From NCBI RefSeq assembly GCF_000974765.1, contig NZ_BBWU01000032.1, positions 1 to 50,124 on the forward strand: a stretch of 50,124 nucleotides of DNA. Direction: 5' to 3'. Positions within the stretch are counted from its first letter, which is position 1; every line of letters begins with the position of its first letter. The stretch is from Sphingomonas changbaiensis NBRC 104936 (GTDB taxonomy: Bacteria; Pseudomonadota; Alphaproteobacteria; Sphingomonadales; Sphingomonadaceae). The translations under genes were made by a program, and so were the position numbers. Positions 1 through 9,541 of this stretch are shown here, piece by piece. The notes under the pieces were generated by a model. That model was given only the letters and a program-made list of their open reading frames with translations. It was not told the origin of the DNA and searched no databases.

Positions 1-16
1 CCCGTCCCGGGGAGGA
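1..16. repeat. Family A palindromic repeat, partial copy at the left edge
   Basis: The first 16 bases closely match the right terminal arm of the family A element seen complete at 3517-3643 and 47966-48101 (one base differs: GTCCCGG instead of GTTCCGG). It ends 18 bases before the murG stop codon, so the copy lies between murG and the next leftward gene, whose identity is outside the window. Only the terminus is visible. Confidence 0.6.
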
Positions 17-34
17 TTTTTGGAGCGACTCCCC

Positions 35-1120
35 TCATCCCCCGATCTCCTCGATCAGGTCGGCGAGGTCGCGGACCGCGTCGGGGCGGCCGCAGCTCTT
101 CGCCCGTCTTGCAGCGTTGGCGAGGGCTTCGGGTTCCAGGCCCAGCTTCTGCATCTGCTTGGCCAGTTCCACGGGCGTGAATTGCGATTGCGGGATCGAG
201 CGCGCGCCGCCGGCTTCGACCAACTCCTTTGCGTTATAGGTCTGATGATCGTCGGTCGCCGCGGCGAACGGCACCAGGATCGCGGGCCGCCCGGCCGCCG
301 CCAGCTCGGCAACGGTCGATGCTCCCGATCGCCCGATCACGAGGTGTGCGCGGCCCAGCCGTTCGGGAAGATCGGGCAGGTAGGTGGCGAGCTCGGCCGG
401 AATGCCCTGCTCGGCATAGCGAGTGCGGACCCGCTCGATATCCTCGGCACGTGCCTGATGCGTCACCTGCAGCCGGGCGCGGAACACGGGCGGAAGCAGC
501 CCCAGTCCTTCCGGCACCACGTCCGACAGGATCGTCGCGCCCTGGCTGCCGCCGGTCACGAGCACGCGGAACACGCCGTCATGATCGAGCGGCGGATAGG
601 GTTTGTCGCGCAGTTCCAGCACTTCGTGGCGGACCGGGTTGCCGACCAGCCGCACCTTCATCGCGGCCTTTGAGGGGAGCCGCTGGATGTCGGGATAGGC
701 GGTCGCGACGGCATCCACTCGGCCAGCCACGAACCGGTTCACGCGGCCGAGCACCGCATTCTGTTCGTGCACCGCCGTCGGAATCTTCGCCTTGAATGCG
801 GCGAGCAGTGCGGGGAGCGCCGGATAGCCGCCGAACCCCATCACCGCCGCGGGCTGGAATTCCCGGAACAGCTGGCGCGCTTGTCGGCGGCCGGCAAGGA
901 TCGAGCGTCCGGCGCGCAGCCATCCCATCGGCCCGCCGCCCAGCCGGCCCGCCGGCAGCACGTGCGTCTCGACATTCTCGAACAGCCCCGGAAAGCGCGT
1001 GCCCCTTGCATCCGTGACCAGCGCAACGTGATGGCCCCGTCGCATCAGCTCTTCCGCCAATGCGTGCGCGGGCACCATGTGCCCGCCGGTGCCGCCCGCT
1101 GCGAGGACGAACCGGCTCAT
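35..1120 (-). CDS. murG: UDP-GlcNAc:lipid I N-acetylglucosaminyltransferase MurG
   Basis: Transfers GlcNAc from UDP-GlcNAc to lipid I to make lipid II, at the cytoplasmic face of the inner membrane, as the last intracellular step of peptidoglycan precursor synthesis. The 361-residue protein has the N-terminal glycine-rich loop GGTGGHM (residues 9-15), the HEQN motif (118-121) followed by the LGRVNRF segment, and GGSQGA (190-195), all typical of MurG (GT28, GT-B fold). Length is normal. The ATG at 1120 gives an ATGA overlap with the ftsW stop; a much longer upstream reading frame continues through ftsW but is only antisense-free overlap in another frame. It is the last complete gene of the dcw cluster in the window, translationally coupled to ftsW. 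Confidence 0.97.
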   Translation of the reverse strand: MSRFVLAAGGTGGHMVPAHALAEELMRRGHHVALVTDARGTRFPGLFENVETHVLPAGRLGGGPMGWLRAGRSILAGRRQARQLFREFQPAAVMGFGGYPALPALLAAFKAKIPTAVHEQNAVLGRVNRFVAGRVDAVATAYPDIQRLPSKAAMKVRLVGNPVRHEVLELRDKPYPPLDHDGVFRVLVTGGSQGATILSDVVPEGLGLLPPVFRARLQVTHQARAEDIERVRTRYAEQGIPAELATYLPDLPERLGRAHLVIGRSGASTVAELAAAGRPAILVPFAAATDDHQTYNAKELVEAGGARSIPQSQFTPVELAKQMQKLGLEPEALANAARRAKSCGRPDAVRDLADLIEEIGG

Positions 1121-2316
1121 CGCTGGCCGTTCCACTTCACGACATAGGGGGAACGATGCAGGTACGGGTTGCGGCGCGTGAAGGCGAGCAGCAGGCCCAT
1201 GCCGATCGCCAGTGCGATCATCGACGATCCGCCATAGCTGATCAGGGGCAAGGTCATGCCTTTGGACGGCGCAAGCTGCAGGTTCACTGCCATGTTGATC
1301 GTCGCCTGGACGCCGATCTGCGTGGTAAGGCCGGCGGCAGCGAGCATTGTGAACGTGTCTTCCTCGTCCAGCAGCTTCAGGAACACGCGGACGACGATCG
1401 CGAGGAAAATGAAGGCGATCGCCAGGCAGGCGATCAGGCCGAATTCCTCGCCGATCACCGAATAGATGTAATCGGTATGCGCTTCGGGCAGCTGGAACTT
1501 GGCGACGCCGCCGCCGGGGCCGGTGCCGAAAAAGCCGCCGCCGGTGATCGTCGCATGCGCCTTGTCGACCTGGTAGGTGTCGCCTTCGCCATAGATGAAG
1601 TTGTTGATGCGCGTCGTCGCGACCGGGTAGAACAGATAGGCGCAGACGATCCCGCCGAAGCCGGCGCCGATCAGTCCGCCGATCATCCGGCCGGACACGC
1701 CGGACAGCAGCAGCAGCGCCATCCACATCGTGCCAAACACGATCGTCTGGCCGAAATCCGGCTGCTTCATCAGCAGAATCGCGATCACGCCCACCAGCGC
1801 GCCGGTCAGCGGCACCACCGGCAGCGTCTTGTCCTGCTGGCGCAGGCTCAGCAGCCAGGCGAGGCTGACGACGAACAGCGGCTTCAGGAACTCCGACGGC
1901 TGGAATTGCGCGAACCCGACGCCGATCCAGCGATGAGCACCGTTCACCTCGACCCCGATCAGCGGCACCGCGGCGAGCATGATCGTGAAGAACGCGGCGC
2001 CGCCCAGCGCGAACCGCCGCGCCGTCTGCTTCGGCAGCATCGACACGCCCAGCATCACCGGCACGCTGATGATCACCCAGAACAGCTGTCGCCAGAAATA
2101 GTGAAGCGGCGCAAAGGTCACGCCCGCACCCGAATAGCGGTGCGCAGCGGACGGGCTGGCGGCGGCGACCGCGACCAGGCCGATCGAGATCAGCACCGTG
2201 ATCAGCATCAGCAGCACGCGGTCGATTTCCCAGAACCAGAGGCCCAGCGGGCTGCGGTCGGCACGGCCGAGGCGCGCCACCTGCTTCTTGCGCCGGATCG
2301 CTGCGGTGTCGGTCAT
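1117..2316 (-). CDS. ftsW: Septal peptidoglycan polymerase FtsW (SEDS family)
   Basis: Integral membrane glycosyltransferase that polymerises lipid II at the division septum with FtsI. The 399-residue protein is a string of hydrophobic segments with SEDS-family features, including the PSEFLKP region following the large first loop and the LPLISYGGSS segment near the C-terminus, which is a family signature. An amphipathic basic N-terminus precedes the first membrane span. It starts with an ATGA overlap on murD and ends with an ATGA overlap on murG. The position between murD and murG in the dcw cluster favours FtsW over the elongation paralogue RodA. Confidence 0.96.
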   Translation of the reverse strand: MTDTAAIRRKKQVARLGRADRSPLGLWFWEIDRVLLMLITVLISIGLVAVAAASPSAAHRYSGAGVTFAPLHYFWRQLFWVIISVPVMLGVSMLPKQTARRFALGGAAFFTIMLAAVPLIGVEVNGAHRWIGVGFAQFQPSEFLKPLFVVSLAWLLSLRQQDKTLPVVPLTGALVGVIAILLMKQPDFGQTIVFGTMWMALLLLSGVSGRMIGGLIGAGFGGIVCAYLFYPVATTRINNFIYGEGDTYQVDKAHATITGGGFFGTGPGGGVAKFQLPEAHTDYIYSVIGEEFGLIACLAIAFIFLAIVVRVFLKLLDEEDTFTMLAAAGLTTQIGVQATINMAVNLQLAPSKGMTLPLISYGGSSMIALAIGMGLLLAFTRRNPYLHRSPYVVKWNGQR

Positions 2317-3785
2317 TGCAATGCCCCCACGGCCGCGCGGAAGGCGTCGCCCCGCGCTTCATAATCCCTGAACTGGTCGAACGATGCGCAGGCCGGCGAC
2401 AGCAGCACCGTGTCCCCCGGCTCCGCGTCATTGGCCGCGCGGCGCACGGCTTCGTCGAGCACGCCGCACTCCGCGACCGGCATATGCGGTTCGAGCAGCC
2501 GCGCGAACATCGCCCCCGCCTCGCCGATCGTGTAGGCGGAGCGGACATGCGAAAAATGCGGCGCGCAGGCGTCCAGCTCGTCGGTCTTGGCCAGCCCGCC
2601 CAAAATCCACCGCACCTTCGGAAACGCCGCCAGCGCCGGCGCGGTCGAGGTCGGGTTGGTCGCCTTGCTGTCGTTCACGAACAGCACGCCGCCACGCTCG
2701 GCGACGCGCTCCATGCGGTGAGGGAGACCGGGATAGGTGCGGAGGCCTTCTGCGATTTCCTCCGGCAGTAGCAGCAACATGAGGTTAGCGCAGATTGCGA
2801 TAGCCGCTGCCGCGTTTTCCGCGTTGTGCGGTCCAGCGAGCGCCGGCCAATCAGATTGTAACGCGAATACCTCGTCGTTGTAGCGCGCTTCTCCGTCGAT
2901 GACGCCTTGGCCGGAACCTGCTCGATCTTCCTTGGTGTGAGCATGACCTTTGTTTATGCGAAGGCTCGTATAGCGCTTTCGATCAAACGCAGGCTCTTCC
3001 CAGGCCGCATCGGTCAAAATTGAACAATGCGGATATTTCTGCATTTCAAAAAGGCGCGTCTTCGACGCCACATAGGCCTCGAAGCTCCCATACCGATCCA
3101 GATGATCCGGCGTGATGTTCAGCAGCACCGCGACATCGCAGTCGAGCGTGTAGGTCAGGTCGATCTGGTAGCTGGAGAGTTCCAGCACATAGACGCCACC
3201 TTCGGGCAGCGGGTCCTGGGCGAGGATCGGCAGGCCGATATTGCCGCCCATCAGCGCGGGTACGCCCGCCGTCTTCAGGATGTGGGTGACGAGCGCGGTG
3301 GTGGTCGACTTGCCGTTGGTGCCGGTGATGCCGACGACCTTGTGCGGCGGCAGCTCGCTCCGCGCCTGGGCGAACAGCTCGATATCACCAATTAGGGGGA
3401 CGCCGTAGCGCTTGGCGTGCGCCGCGATCGGATGCCGGTTGATCGGCACGCCGGGGGAGACGATGACGGCTTCGAAGCCGGTGAGGTCGAGGGTGAGGGG
3501 ATCGGCGAGAACCAGATCCTCCCCGGAACGGGGAGGGGGACCGCTCGCGAAGCGAGTGGTGGTGGGGTCGGGGGTCTCGACCAGCGCTCCGGCCCCTCCA
3601 CCATCGGCTTCGCCGATGGTCCCCCTCCCCGTTCCGGGGAGGAGCTTTGCTCTGGCGTCCTCGTTCGAATCCCACGCCCAAACGCACGCGCCCGCGGCCA
3701 GCAGCGCATCCACCGTCGCCAGCCCGCTCCGCGCGAGGCCCAGCACCGCATATTTCTTCCCGGCCCAGGCGCGCGACGTGATCAT
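2313..3785 (-). CDS. murD: UDP-MurNAc-L-Ala:D-Glu ligase MurD, carrying an in-frame repeat insertion
   Basis: Cytoplasmic ATP-dependent ligase that adds D-glutamate to UDP-MurNAc-L-alanine. The 490-residue protein has the N-terminal nucleotide-fold GLARSGLA (16-23), SPGVP (110-114), GDIELF (133-138) and the P-loop GTNGKST (155-161), with the C-terminal Mur ligase domain ending in [11 protein letters not shown]. It is longer than usual (family about 440-470). Residues 48-90 are encoded by a complete family A palindromic element (3517-3643) read in frame, placed in the N-terminal UDP-binding domain between the second strand and SPGVP. Without it the length would be about 447. A second oddity is a low-GC stretch at 2941-3060. 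ATGA overlaps link it to mraY and ftsW. The reading frame is intact, so the gene is probably functional. Confidence 0.95.
   Translation of the reverse strand: MITSRAWAGKKYAVLGLARSGLATVDALLAAGACVWAWDSNEDARAKLLPGTGRGTIGEADGGGAGALVETPDPTTTRFASGPPPRSGEDLVLADPLTLDLTGFEAVIVSPGVPINRHPIAAHAKRYGVPLIGDIELFAQARSELPPHKVVGITGTNGKSTTTALVTHILKTAGVPALMGGNIGLPILAQDPLPEGGVYVLELSSYQIDLTYTLDCDVAVLLNITPDHLDRYGSFEAYVASKTRLFEMQKYPHCSILTDAAWEEPAFDRKRYTSLRINKGHAHTKEDRAGSGQGVIDGEARYNDEVFALQSDWPALAGPHNAENAAAAIAICANLMLLLLPEEIAEGLRTYPGLPHRMERVAERGGVLFVNDSKATNPTSTAPALAAFPKVRWILGGLAKTDELDACAPHFSHVRSAYTIGEAGAMFARLLEPHMPVAECGVLDEAVRRAANDAEPGDTVLLSPACASFDQFRDYEARGDAFRAAVGALQ
3517..3643. repeat. Family A palindromic element inserted inside murD
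   Basis: A 127-bp element bounded by perfect 24-bp inverted repeats (3517-3540 and 3620-3643, outer sequence TCCTCCCCGGAACGGG). Inside are two short hairpins: 3541-3559 (CTCGC-gaa-GCGAG core) and 3601-3619 (CCATCGGC-ttc-GCCGATGG), around a G-rich/C-rich middle. A second full copy lies at 47966-48101 with the same outer arms. In murD it is translated on the minus strand as a Gly/Pro/Arg/Thr-rich peptide. This behaves like the palindromic elements that insert in coding regions in Rickettsia, by architecture only; no sequence relation is claimed. Confidence 0.88.
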
Positions 3786-4852
3786 CGGACCTTCAGCGTC
3801 GACAGGCCGGCGAGCGCCAGCACCAGGGCGATGATCCAGAAGCGGATCACGACGGTCGGCTCGCTCCAGCCGAGCTGTTCGAAATGGTGGTGGATCGGCG
3901 CCATCTTGAACACGCGCTTGCCGGTGCGCTTGTAGAAGAAGACCTGGATGATCACTGACAGCGCCTCGACCACGAACAGCCCGCCGATGATGCCCAGCAC
4001 GATCTCGTGATGCGCGACGACGGCGATCGTTCCCAGCGCTCCGCCGAGTGCGAGGCTGCCGGTGTCGCCCATGAAGACGGCGGCCGGCGGCGCGTTGAAC
4101 CAGAGGAAGGCGAGGCCGGCCCCTGCGATCGCGCCGCAGAACAGCGCCAGATCACCCGCGCCGGGCACATGCGGAATGCCGAGATAGGTCGCAAACTTTG
4201 CGTTGCCGACCAGATAGGTGATCACCATGAACGCGACCGAGGCGATGATCACCGGCATCGTCGCGAGCCCGTCCAGCCCGTCGGTCAGGTTCACCGCGTT
4301 GCCGAACGCGACGATCGTGAAGGCGGCGAAGACGATGTAGAACCAGCCGATATCGGCCACCGGCTGCGCCACGAACGGCAGCCACAGATGCGTGCCGTTG
4401 TGCCGCACGATCAGCCAGGCGGCGATGCCGGCGATCAGGAACTCGAGCAGCAGCCGTACCTTACCCGAAACGCCGGCGTGGCTGGCCTTTCTGACCTTGT
4501 CCCAATCGTCGAGGAAACCGATCGCGCCGAAGCCGAGCGTCACCGCCAGGCACGCCCAGACATAGGGATTGCGCGGGTCCATCCACAGCAGCAGCGACAC
4601 GGTGAGCGCGGTCAAGATCATCAGCCCGCCCATCGTCGGTGTGCCGCGCTTGGCGAGGTGGCTCTGCGGCCCGTCGGTGCGGATTGGCTGCCCCTTGCCC
4701 TGGCGCACGCGCAGCCAGCCGATGAACTTCGGCCCGATGATCAGGCCCAGGAACAAGGCCGTCGCCACCGCGCCGCCCGCGCGAAAGCTCAAATAGCGGA
4801 TCAGGTTCAGGATGCCGGGGAAGCCGAGCTGTTCCGCAATGAGGTAGAGCAT
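3782..4852 (-). CDS. mraY: Phospho-MurNAc-pentapeptide translocase MraY
   Basis: Integral membrane enzyme that attaches phospho-MurNAc-pentapeptide to undecaprenyl phosphate, giving lipid I. The 356-residue protein has the signatures of the family: the cytoplasmic loop with KRGTPTMGG, the NLTDGLDGL segment with the metal/substrate aspartates, [12 protein letters not shown], and the MAPIHHHFE motif near the C-terminus. About ten hydrophobic segments are visible. Length is typical. The start codon overlaps the murF stop by one base and the stop overlaps the murD start, so it is translationally coupled within the dcw operon. Confidence 0.97.
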   Translation of the reverse strand: MLYLIAEQLGFPGILNLIRYLSFRAGGAVATALFLGLIIGPKFIGWLRVRQGKGQPIRTDGPQSHLAKRGTPTMGGLMILTALTVSLLLWMDPRNPYVWACLAVTLGFGAIGFLDDWDKVRKASHAGVSGKVRLLLEFLIAGIAAWLIVRHNGTHLWLPFVAQPVADIGWFYIVFAAFTIVAFGNAVNLTDGLDGLATMPVIIASVAFMVITYLVGNAKFATYLGIPHVPGAGDLALFCGAIAGAGLAFLWFNAPPAAVFMGDTGSLALGGALGTIAVVAHHEIVLGIIGGLFVVEALSVIIQVFFYKRTGKRVFKMAPIHHHFEQLGWSEPTVVIRFWIIALVLALAGLSTLKVR

Positions 4853-6246
4853 CAGTCCTTGTTCGCCTCCGCCAGTGCCCCGGCGCTCAGATCGGCAACC
4901 AGCCGGCCCAGCCCCACGGAGTTCGACGCCTTGATGAGAACCGCGTCGCCGGCGCCGACATGCCCCTTAAGGGCGTCGAGCGCGGCTGCGGCGGCGGGCA
5001 CATGCGCGAACTCTATCTTCCCCTCAAGCGCTTTCGCCAGCGGCGCCATCTCTTCGCCGACGAGCAGTGCGAAATCGACGTTCGCCCGGGCAATCGGCTC
5101 GGCCAGTTCGGCGTGGAAGCGCGGCCCTTCCTGCCCAAGCTCCCGCATCGCGCCCAGCACGGCGACGCGGCGAAGCGCGGATTGCTCCCCCAGCACTTTC
5201 AGCGTCGCCCGCATCGAGGCGGGATTGGCGTTGTAGCTTTCATCGATCACCAGCGCCTCGCCGCCGGGCACCTGCACCTGCACCCGCGCGCCGCGGCCCG
5301 CCATGCCCTGCAGCTCGGCAAGCGCGAGGCCGGCGATTGCCAGATCGCCACCAGCCGCCTCGACGGCCGCGATCACCGCCAGTGCGTTCGACACCCAATG
5401 CTCGCCGGACTGGCCGATCGTCATCGTCAGGCTCGCATCCGGCAGCTGCACCGTCACGAGCGTCCCGCCGCCCTTGGACGGCACGCGCTCCACTGCATGG
5501 ACATCGGCGCCCTTGTCGAGCCCGAAGGTCATCACTCGCGCACCATGCCTCTTTGCCGCTTCGACCAGAATGTCGCGCTGCGGCGAATCGTACGGAATGA
5601 CCGCCGTTCCGCCCGGCTCCAGGCCCTCGAAGATTTCGGCCTTGGCGCGCGCGATGCCCTCGATCGATCCCAGCATCTCGATATGCGCCGGCGCGATCGT
5701 GGTGATGACGGCGATGTTCGGGCGCACCAGTCGCGTCAGCGCGGCAATCTCGCCGGCATGGTTCATGCCCATTTCGAAAACGCCGAAGCGCGTGCTTTCG
5801 GGCATCCGTGCCAGGCTCAGCGGCACGCCGGTATGATTGTTGTAGCTTTTCAGCGATCGGTGGGCACGACCGGGCGCGATTCGGTCGAACGCTGCGAACA
5901 GCGCCTCCTTCGTGCCCGTCTTGCCCACCGACCCTGTGACGCCGACGATCTGCGCCGTCGTGCGCGCCCTCCCTGCGATCCCGAGGGCATCCAGCGCCGC
6001 CCGTGTGTCGGCGACGAGAATATGCGGATGGGGAACCGGCCGGGAGACGATCGCCCCCGCCGCCCCTTGTGCGAAAGCCTGATCGACGAAACGATGCCCG
6101 TCCGTCGTCTCGCCAGGCAAGGCGACGAACAGGTCGCCCGTCCCGACCTCGCGCGAATCGAAGGCCACGCCGGTGGCCATGAAGGCGGTGGAGGCGACGC
6201 CGGATACGGCCTGCGCGATCTCGGCTGATGTCCAGAGGGGGGTCAT
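4852..6246 (-). CDS. murF: UDP-MurNAc-tripeptide:D-Ala-D-Ala ligase MurF
   Basis: Adds the D-Ala-D-Ala dipeptide to the UDP-MurNAc-tripeptide using ATP. The 464-residue protein starting at MTPLWTS has the P-loop GSVGKTGTK (105-113), the [11 protein letters not shown] segment and the [11 protein letters not shown] motif, all MurF features. The ATG at 6246 is chosen because the reading frame upstream (to 6330) runs through palindromic repeat sequence and encodes a low-complexity peptide. It overlaps mraY by one base. In contrast to the rest of the cluster it is separated from murE by 184 bp of repeats. Confidence 0.96.
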   Translation of the reverse strand: MTPLWTSAEIAQAVSGVASTAFMATGVAFDSREVGTGDLFVALPGETTDGHRFVDQAFAQGAAGAIVSRPVPHPHILVADTRAALDALGIAGRARTTAQIVGVTGSVGKTGTKEALFAAFDRIAPGRAHRSLKSYNNHTGVPLSLARMPESTRFGVFEMGMNHAGEIAALTRLVRPNIAVITTIAPAHIEMLGSIEGIARAKAEIFEGLEPGGTAVIPYDSPQRDILVEAAKRHGARVMTFGLDKGADVHAVERVPSKGGGTLVTVQLPDASLTMTIGQSGEHWVSNALAVIAAVEAAGGDLAIAGLALAELQGMAGRGARVQVQVPGGEALVIDESYNANPASMRATLKVLGEQSALRRVAVLGAMRELGQEGPRFHAELAEPIARANVDFALLVGEEMAPLAKALEGKIEFAHVPAAAAALDALKGHVGAGDAVLIKASNSVGLGRLVADLSAGALAEANKD

Positions 6247-6430
6247 GCAACCCTCTCCCTGCACGGGAGAGGGCGACTCAGCCCTGCGGGGCTGAGCGGG
6301 GAGAGGGTATTGCGGCACGCGGCCGACCACCCTCTCCTAGCTACGCTAGGCAGTCCTTCGACAAGCTCAGGACTGCCAAGCTCCGCTGTTCCTCTCCCCT
6401 CAAGGGAGAGGAAATAAGACCGCCCCCCCC
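6247..6430. repeat. Composite of family B palindromes filling the murE-murF gap
   Basis: The whole murE-murF interval consists of inverted repeats. Hairpins seen: 6251-6273 (CCCTCTCCC/GGGAGAGGG), 6277-6296 (CTCAGCCC/GGGCTGAG), the 29-bp palindrome at 6349-6377, and a terminal CTCTCCC-ctcaa-GGGAGAG hairpin near 6393-6412. Read on the minus strand, 6247-6312 matches the family B copies at 27852-27911 and 32303-32360 in layout: CCCTC-rich start, variable hairpin flanked by CGCTC/GAGTCG, then a GGGAGAGGG hairpin. No gene fits here. Confidence 0.8.
6349..6377. repeat. Short perfect palindrome (GGCAGTCCT...AGGACTGCC)
   Basis: Nine-base arms GGCAGTCCT and AGGACTGCC surround the 11-base centre tcgacaagctc. 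The core CCTTCGACAAGCTCAGGA is a short repeat I recall as very frequent in sphingomonad intergenic DNA. It is nested within the family B composite, suggesting one repeat inserted in another. Confidence 0.7.
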
Positions 6431-7849
6431 TCACGCCGCGCACTCCCGCGCGACCGTCACGTCATCGAACGGCAGCACGCGGTCGCCGACGATCTGGCCC
6501 TGCTCGTGGCCCTTGCCAGCAAGCAGCACCACATCGTCGGCGCCGGCTATTGCGACCGCTTCGGCGATAGCTTCGCGGCGGCCGGGGATTTCGCGCGCGT
6601 CGGCGGCACCGGCGAGGATATCGCGGCGGATCGCGGCGGCGTCCTCGCTTCTCGGATTGTCGTCGGTCACCACCACCATTTCCGCGACCTGTGCGGCGAC
6701 GCGGCCCATCTCCGGGCGCTTGCCTTGGTCGCGATCGCCGCCGGCGCCGAAGACGATGATCAGCCGCCCCTTGGTGTGCGGCCTCAGCGCCGCAGCGGCT
6801 GCCTCGATCGCGTCGGGTGTGTGGGCATAATCGACATAGATCGGCGCGCCTGCGCGAGTGATCGCCGCCCGCTCCAGCCGCCCGCGCACCGGCGTCACGC
6901 GCGCCAGATGCTCGAGCGTCTTCGCGGTGTCGCCGCCGGTCGCAATGGCGAGGCCGGCGGCGACGCACGCATTCGCGGCCTGATAGGCGCCGATCAGCGG
7001 CAGCATCACCTTGTAGCTCTTGCCGTCAGCCTCGATCATCAGTTGCTGGCCCAGCCGCGAGGGCGTGCGCGACTTGAGCCGCAACGCCTCTCCACGCTCT
7101 CCGACCGTCAGCACACGCAATCCCCTGGTCCGGGCGACCTCGATCACCTTTTCCGAATGCGCGCCATCGTCGGCCCAGACAACCGCCGCACCGTCCTCAT
7201 CCACAACTTCTTCGAAAAGGCGCAGCTTGGCGGCGAAGTAGCTCGCCATGTCGCCGTGATAATCGAGATGATCGCGGCTGAGGTTGGTGAACCCGGCAGC
7301 ACGCACCGGCAGCCCTTCGGTCCGCTTCTGGTCGAGGCCGTGGCTCGACGCCTCGAACGAAAGGTGCGTGACGCCTTCGCGCTTCAGCCCGGCGACGTTC
7401 GACAGAAAGGTGACGATGTCGGGCGTGGTGAGGCCAGTCAGCACCTGGTCGTGGGCGGTCGTCACGCCCAGAGTCCCGATCGAGGCCGCATTGTGCCCGG
7501 CGAGCCGCCAGAGCTGACGCGTCAGCTCGACGCTTGAGGTCTTGCCGTTGGTGCCGGTGACGGCCACCGTCACGTCCGGATAGGGCGCGAAGAACTTCGC
7601 CGCGAGCAGCGCGAAGGCGCGGCGCGGTTCCGATGCCGCGATATGCGGCGCGCCCTCGACCCGCGCCTCCGGCCGCGCGACGATAGCCGCTGCGCCCGAC
7701 GCGATTGCCTGCGGGATGAAGTCCTCGCCGTTGAACCGCGCACCCTTGAAGGCGCCGAAAATCGTGCCCGGCGCCACCTTGCGGTGGTCGATCGCGAAGC
7801 CGGTTACCTCAGTGGGAGAATCGATGCCGGCCAGGTCGCTGAGCCGCAT
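6431..7849 (-). CDS. murE: UDP-MurNAc-L-Ala-D-Glu:meso-diaminopimelate ligase MurE
   Basis: Cytoplasmic ATP-dependent ligase that adds the third stem-peptide residue. The 472-residue protein has the P-loop GTNGKTS (99-105), the TTPD substrate segment, SRDHLDYH, YAHTPD and DNPRSE (397-402). DNPR is the signature of meso-diaminopimelate specificity as opposed to lysine, expected for a Gram-negative. Length is normal. The start lies 3 bp beyond the ftsI stop. The 3' end abuts the repeat composite directly. Confidence 0.97.
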   Translation of the reverse strand: MRLSDLAGIDSPTEVTGFAIDHRKVAPGTIFGAFKGARFNGEDFIPQAIASGAAAIVARPEARVEGAPHIAASEPRRAFALLAAKFFAPYPDVTVAVTGTNGKTSSVELTRQLWRLAGHNAASIGTLGVTTAHDQVLTGLTTPDIVTFLSNVAGLKREGVTHLSFEASSHGLDQKRTEGLPVRAAGFTNLSRDHLDYHGDMASYFAAKLRLFEEVVDEDGAAVVWADDGAHSEKVIEVARTRGLRVLTVGERGEALRLKSRTPSRLGQQLMIEADGKSYKVMLPLIGAYQAANACVAAGLAIATGGDTAKTLEHLARVTPVRGRLERAAITRAGAPIYVDYAHTPDAIEAAAAALRPHTKGRLIIVFGAGGDRDQGKRPEMGRVAAQVAEMVVVTDDNPRSEDAAAIRRDILAGAADAREIPGRREAIAEAVAIAGADDVVLLAGKGHEQGQIVGDRVLPFDDVTVARECAA

Positions 7850-7852
7850 CGA

Positions 7853-9541
7853 TCATTCTTCCTTGCCGTGCACGAAGGGCAGCACTTCACCCATGTTCGC
7901 CTCGCGGCCCTCATCCGGCATCACGCCCAGCATCGGGCCGATCCGGCTGACCACGCCGGATACGACCGGGGCGACGTTCCAGCCCGCGGTATGAAACCCG
8001 AAGGTCTCCTTGGTGCCTTTGGGGTCGTCCAGCATCGCGACCACCACATAGCGCGGCTCATCCATCGGGAACACGCCGGCAAACGTCGTGACGACCGCGC
8101 CGCTCGTATAGCGCCCGCCGACGATCTTTTCCGCGGTCCCCGTCTTGCCGCCGATCCGATAGCCGGGCGCATCGGCTTTGCGGCCGGTGCCGCTGGTCAC
8201 GACGAGGCGGAGCAGAGCGCGCATCTTGTAGGATGTTTCGGCGCTGAATACACGCTCGCCTTTGGGCACGGGCCGTCCGGCATCGTGCTTCAGCAAGGTC
8301 GCCGGCCGCCAATAGCCGCCGTTGAACAGCGTCGCGTAACCGGTCGCAAGATGCAGCGGCGACACGGCGATGCCGTGGCCATAGCCGACCGTCATTGTCG
8401 CGATCTCGCCCCAATTGTCGCCGGGCGTGAGCGGCCGGCCGCGCTCCGGCAGCTCGATCGAGACCTTCTCGAGGAAATGCATCCGCCGCAGCCATTCGCG
8501 CTGGCGCGTCGCGCCGACTTGCGCCGCGATCTGCGCGGTGCCGATGTTCGACGACCGCTGCATGATCTCGGCGACCGTGCAGGCGCCGCCGAACGGGTGG
8601 GTATCGGTGATCGAGAAGCGGCCGACATGCAGCGCGCGCGGGCAGTCATAGGTCTGCCCGAAGCTCTTCACGACCCCGTCCTCCATCGCCATCGCGACGG
8701 TGAACGGCTTGAAGGTGGAACCGAGCTCATAGACGCCGAGCGTGGCGCGATTGAACGCGGCGTCCGGGCCCTGCTGCGCCGGCTTGTTGGGGTTGAGCTC
8801 CGGCATCGACGTCAGCGCGATCACTTCGCCGGTCTTGATGTCCATGACGACGCCGGCGGCGCCGTTCGCGCTGAACTTCGTCATCGCCGCGCCAAGCTCG
8901 GCCTCAAGCGCCTGCTGCACACGGCTGTCGATCGACAGCATCACGCCCGTCCCGCGCGCGGAACCGGTCAGCTCCTTTTCCAGCACCTTTTCCATGCCGG
9001 AGACGCCGTCGCCGTTGAAATTGGTGAAGCCCAGCACGTGCGCGGCGAGCATGCCTTGCGGATAGATGCGCTCCGGCTCGCGGCCCAGATCGATGCCCGG
9101 CTCGCCCAGACGGTTCACGGCCGCGACCAGCTCCGGCGTCGCGCGGCGGCGCAGATAGGTGAAGGTCAGCTTCGATTGAAGGATCTTCAGATATTCGTCC
9201 GCGCTCCGCTCCGGCATCAGCCGCGCGAGCGACGCGGCCAAAGTACGCTTGTCGCCGATCACCTTGCCGGGATGGATACCGATCGACCAGGCCTCGATCG
9301 TCTGCGCAAGCGGGATGCCGTTGCGGTCGAGAATATCGCCGCGCGCCAGGCCGCTGACATGCGCGCGATTGGTGCTGCTGTCCGTGAACACCGACAGGTA
9401 TGCGATCCTGAGGCTGATCATCGCGGTCGCGCCGATGAACAACAGCATCAGCAGCATCAGCCGGACATGCGCCAGCGCGATTTCCGGCCGCCGCTCCGGC
9501 AGCGCGCGAAGCTGCATCGGGCTGGGCGCGGCCGTCGCCAT
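7853..9541 (-). CDS. ftsI: Septal peptidoglycan transpeptidase FtsI (PBP3)
   Basis: Class B penicillin-binding protein that cross-links septal peptidoglycan in the periplasm with FtsW. The 562-residue protein has a short cytoplasmic N-terminus, one membrane span (about 26-47), the PBP dimer domain with RGDILDRNG (68-75), and the transpeptidase motifs STFK (275-278, catalytic Ser275), SSN (330-332) and KTGT (466-469). Length and order are standard. The start overlaps the ftsL stop by one base. Confidence 0.97.
   Translation of the reverse strand: MATAAPSPMQLRALPERRPEIALAHVRLMLLMLLFIGATAMISLRIAYLSVFTDSSTNRAHVSGLARGDILDRNGIPLAQTIEAWSIGIHPGKVIGDKRTLAASLARLMPERSADEYLKILQSKLTFTYLRRRATPELVAAVNRLGEPGIDLGREPERIYPQGMLAAHVLGFTNFNGDGVSGMEKVLEKELTGSARGTGVMLSIDSRVQQALEAELGAAMTKFSANGAAGVVMDIKTGEVIALTSMPELNPNKPAQQGPDAAFNRATLGVYELGSTFKPFTVAMAMEDGVVKSFGQTYDCPRALHVGRFSITDTHPFGGACTVAEIMQRSSNIGTAQIAAQVGATRQREWLRRMHFLEKVSIELPERGRPLTPGDNWGEIATMTVGYGHGIAVSPLHLATGYATLFNGGYWRPATLLKHDAGRPVPKGERVFSAETSYKMRALLRLVVTSGTGRKADAPGYRIGGKTGTAEKIVGGRYTSGAVVTTFAGVFPMDEPRYVVVAMLDDPKGTKETFGFHTAGWNVAPVVSGVVSRIGPMLGVMPDEGREANMGEVLPFVHGKEE

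Noticed and set aside
3659..3676. GTTCGAATCCC, T-loop-like
   Set aside because: Lies in murD coding sequence with no tRNA fold around it.
4852..6330. murF starting at 6330
   Set aside because: Extra 28 residues come from palindromic repeat; the normal MurF start is ATG 6246.
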